Part shown: positions 61,820 to 64,000 of the stretch, piece after piece
How the letters are laid out: each line of letters opens with the position of its first letter
Numbering within the stretch: position 1 is the stretch's first letter
Source: Norana najaformis
Lineage: Eukaryota > Annelida > Clitellata > Crassiclitellata > Hormogastridae
Assembly (NCBI GenBank): GCA_964023275.1
Contig: OZ029921.1
Span: 9,617,306 to 9,681,305, forward strand
Direction: 5' to 3'
DNA length: 64,000 nucleotides
The notes under the pieces: generated by a model
Told to the model about the DNA's origin: nothing
Database searches by the model: none
The model's input: the letters and a program-made list of their open reading frames with translations, nothing else
Made by a program: the position numbers and the translations under genes

Positions 61820-64000
61820 ATGCACAAAGCATGTTATCCATCTACATTATAGTGCTTTATTATTATTATATGTTATGATACATATTAAATGGGCTTATAA
61901 CAATCATAATCATTCTTAGGTCTGAGTAAGTCCTTAATAAAGTAATCTCTGTTCTCTGGTCAATTTTTGTGTCCAAGAAATTCATTTAATGCATTATTTA
62001 ATGGACTTGTAGCATGGTAATTTTGCAGCACTACTGAAACCACTGGCCTAGACCTGCCCATCCGGTTATCAGCCTGCCTATCTGCCTATCCAGAGATAAA
62101 TTATCTAGCCGTCTATGCCTAGCCATAAAGTCAGGTTCCCCAATCCTGAACCCTGCTCATGAACATCTAAATCTAGTACCGGGTACATGCATTTAGATTG
62201 CCATGGCCCTCCTATACAGTGGCATTATATATATTTATACCTATTATATATAATACATTCTTACTTGCATCTTGTGAATAGATCAATATAGGCTAAGTTC
62301 CGTTAACCTTTGAACCCTAGAAGTCCCAATGGAAAGGAAAGGGAGGACATGCAGGTGGGCTGTATTTACTAAATTGAAGTACTGATGATTCCTGTATTAG
62401 AATGTTCTTTCCCAGATGCAGACATATCAGATGTCCAGATAAGTGTAGGTCATTATATGTAAGTGTTAAGAATTAGACTAGTATTGGTATATCAGAGATC
62501 TAAACACTAGATTTCTGCTACCTCAATAGCTTAACAGCAATGGTCAGCACCTGGGACAGGAAGATAAAAATAGGCAGAGGAAAGGCAAATGTGCATTTGG
62601 GAGACTTTAAAGGATATGACAGAGAATATAGTGAGATGTGTGAAGTCATAGTATTAAGCACACTTCTATGTTTCAGAAACTTGGCCAGTGATGGTGCAAA
62701 CAAGGAAAGACTTGACGCAGCACATCATAGATGACTGAGGAAAATTCTGTACATTTAATGGCATGATAAAAAATCAAATAACAATTCCTTGTTCTATTCC
62801 ATGTGCACAGCCAATGAGTTGTTGGCCATTTCACCATTCACTCCATTTTGCCTCCGGAACAGCCTTGTTAGACCTTTTTGCTTCATTGTGCCTAACTGGA
62901 GTTTGGATAATCACATGAGAACAGCCTTTTTCCCTCAAAGAAAAAAACTTCAGCAACAGGTACAGAGTATTGGAATCTACTTAACAGAAACTGTGATAAA
63001 TATTAAACAAGAAAAGCCAGATATATAAAGGAAATTTGCAGGTCTTTAAAAATACAATGCAATATAGGAAGACAGACTAGGCACGCGGGAGCACTTGTAG
63101 ACAAGCAAATTTATTGCCATAGTTCATTTTTGCATATAAAAACATCAAATACAATTTAAACATATATACGAAACACTTTTTAAATGCTTAAAACAGAAGA
63201 ATTTAAAACAGCAACATTACATTTCATTATGTTGAAATCTTTAAGAAGCAGTCACTACAAAAGCCGCCAAGAAGGCTTTAATTGTGAAGTCATAAGCTGC
63301 CTTAATATCTTTATGATAACTGAACACTGAACATCATGAGCCTTCAAAGTGGCACAGCATTTCTGACTTGTGTCATAAGCATGGGTAACAGTGTTAATAT
63401 ACTCATAAGCAACAGCAGATATGTATGCAACCTATCACCAATGGATCAGAGGTTCAAAACAAATGGGGTGTGTTATATCAATTTAAAAATTCATTGCTGG
63501 GAGATTCTGAAGAAGAAAAAAGCTACCGAATTATTACAGCTATCAATAAAGGCTCAAAAATTAAGACGACTGATCAAATTTTAGCAAAACCTTACTAGAT
63601 AATTACTTAATAATTAATCCACTCAGTCATCCACACAAAAGAGTGTGTTTCATGGTCAATATAATGTTTCACAAATCTGTCACAGCTGACATATGCCTCC
63701 AAGTTTCCTACTCTGCAGAGCCTTTGAAATTGCTCTGAGACTGAACTGTCAGTATCAGTTTTTTTTTACATTACAATGTCATATGTACTTCCTGGATACC
63801 ATCATAATTTCTCTACAATCCCCATAATTGATTTGTAACAGATGCAGGTGCTCTGATTCTCCTCTAGCTCTTGTCAATCAGTCAAAAAGGGAGCAGACTG
63901 CCCAGCACACACCAAGTGAAACGAAACTCGGCATGCATATGGGTCATTCCTAGCAAATGAACTTACACCATCAAAAGCAGATGACTGAATGAATGACCTA
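61820..64000. other. No recognised gene
   Basis: AT-rich DNA with only short frames of non-coding composition on both strands. No splice-flanked coding segment or mobile-element motif could be supported. Confidence 0.5.

Overview
This window is nuclear DNA from an animal. Genes are split by many GT-AG introns, introns are long and AT-rich, and debris of non-LTR retrotransposons with microsatellite tails is abundant. A Tbx6/16-type T-box gene, a SERCA calcium pump and a multi-Ig protein point to a bilaterian invertebrate. A marine lophotrochozoan such as a mollusc is my best guess, but the sequence does not settle the phylum.

Layout. (1) 1-3.3 kb: a LINE remnant and a (TAA)n tract, then three 3' exons of a T-box gene (+ strand, 789-3018) with a poly(A) signal at 3267. 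(2) 3.3-6.9 kb: repeat-rich intergenic DNA with an antisense LINE and two interspersed-repeat copies. (3) 6,976-46,726: one complete SERCA gene (+). I placed all the constitutive exons by splice sites and phase. They join in frame to about 1006 residues, with all catalytic and calcium-binding motifs. (4) 46.7-53 kb: intergenic repeats, with one possible minus-strand terminal exon at 49.1-49.3 kb. (5) 53,024-57,627: five phase-compatible exons of a minus-strand gene coding for three Ig-like domains. (6) 58.7-61.7 kb: an interspersed-repeat copy and a decayed P-element/THAP9-like transposase. (7) 61.7-64 kb: nothing recognisable.

The main discovery is built-in isoform diversity in the single SERCA gene. 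There are two alternative copies of the exon coding for lumenal loop L7/8 plus M8 (38650-38783 and 39086-39213). They have the same phases, and joining both gives a premature stop, so they should be mutually exclusive. The second copy replaces the first cysteine of the lumenal disulfide pair with tyrosine. A second version of the tiny exon 2 (7688-7711, beside 8220-8237) shares an exact 31-base donor-side repeat. Three alternative C-termini are also present: an intron-retention stop, a short charged tail, and a 43-residue partly hydrophobic tail. One intron is of the GC-AG class, and one exon acceptor abuts the tail of an inserted LINE.

Mobile DNA seen: several LINE lineages, a mid-copy non-autonomous family (R1) with LINE-like 3' ends, a Tc1/mariner MITE with 103-bp perfect terminal inverted repeats, a P-element-like transposase remnant, and a broken Gypsy-type fossil. 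Splice sites and families were judged by eye. No alignment, expression or database search was available.
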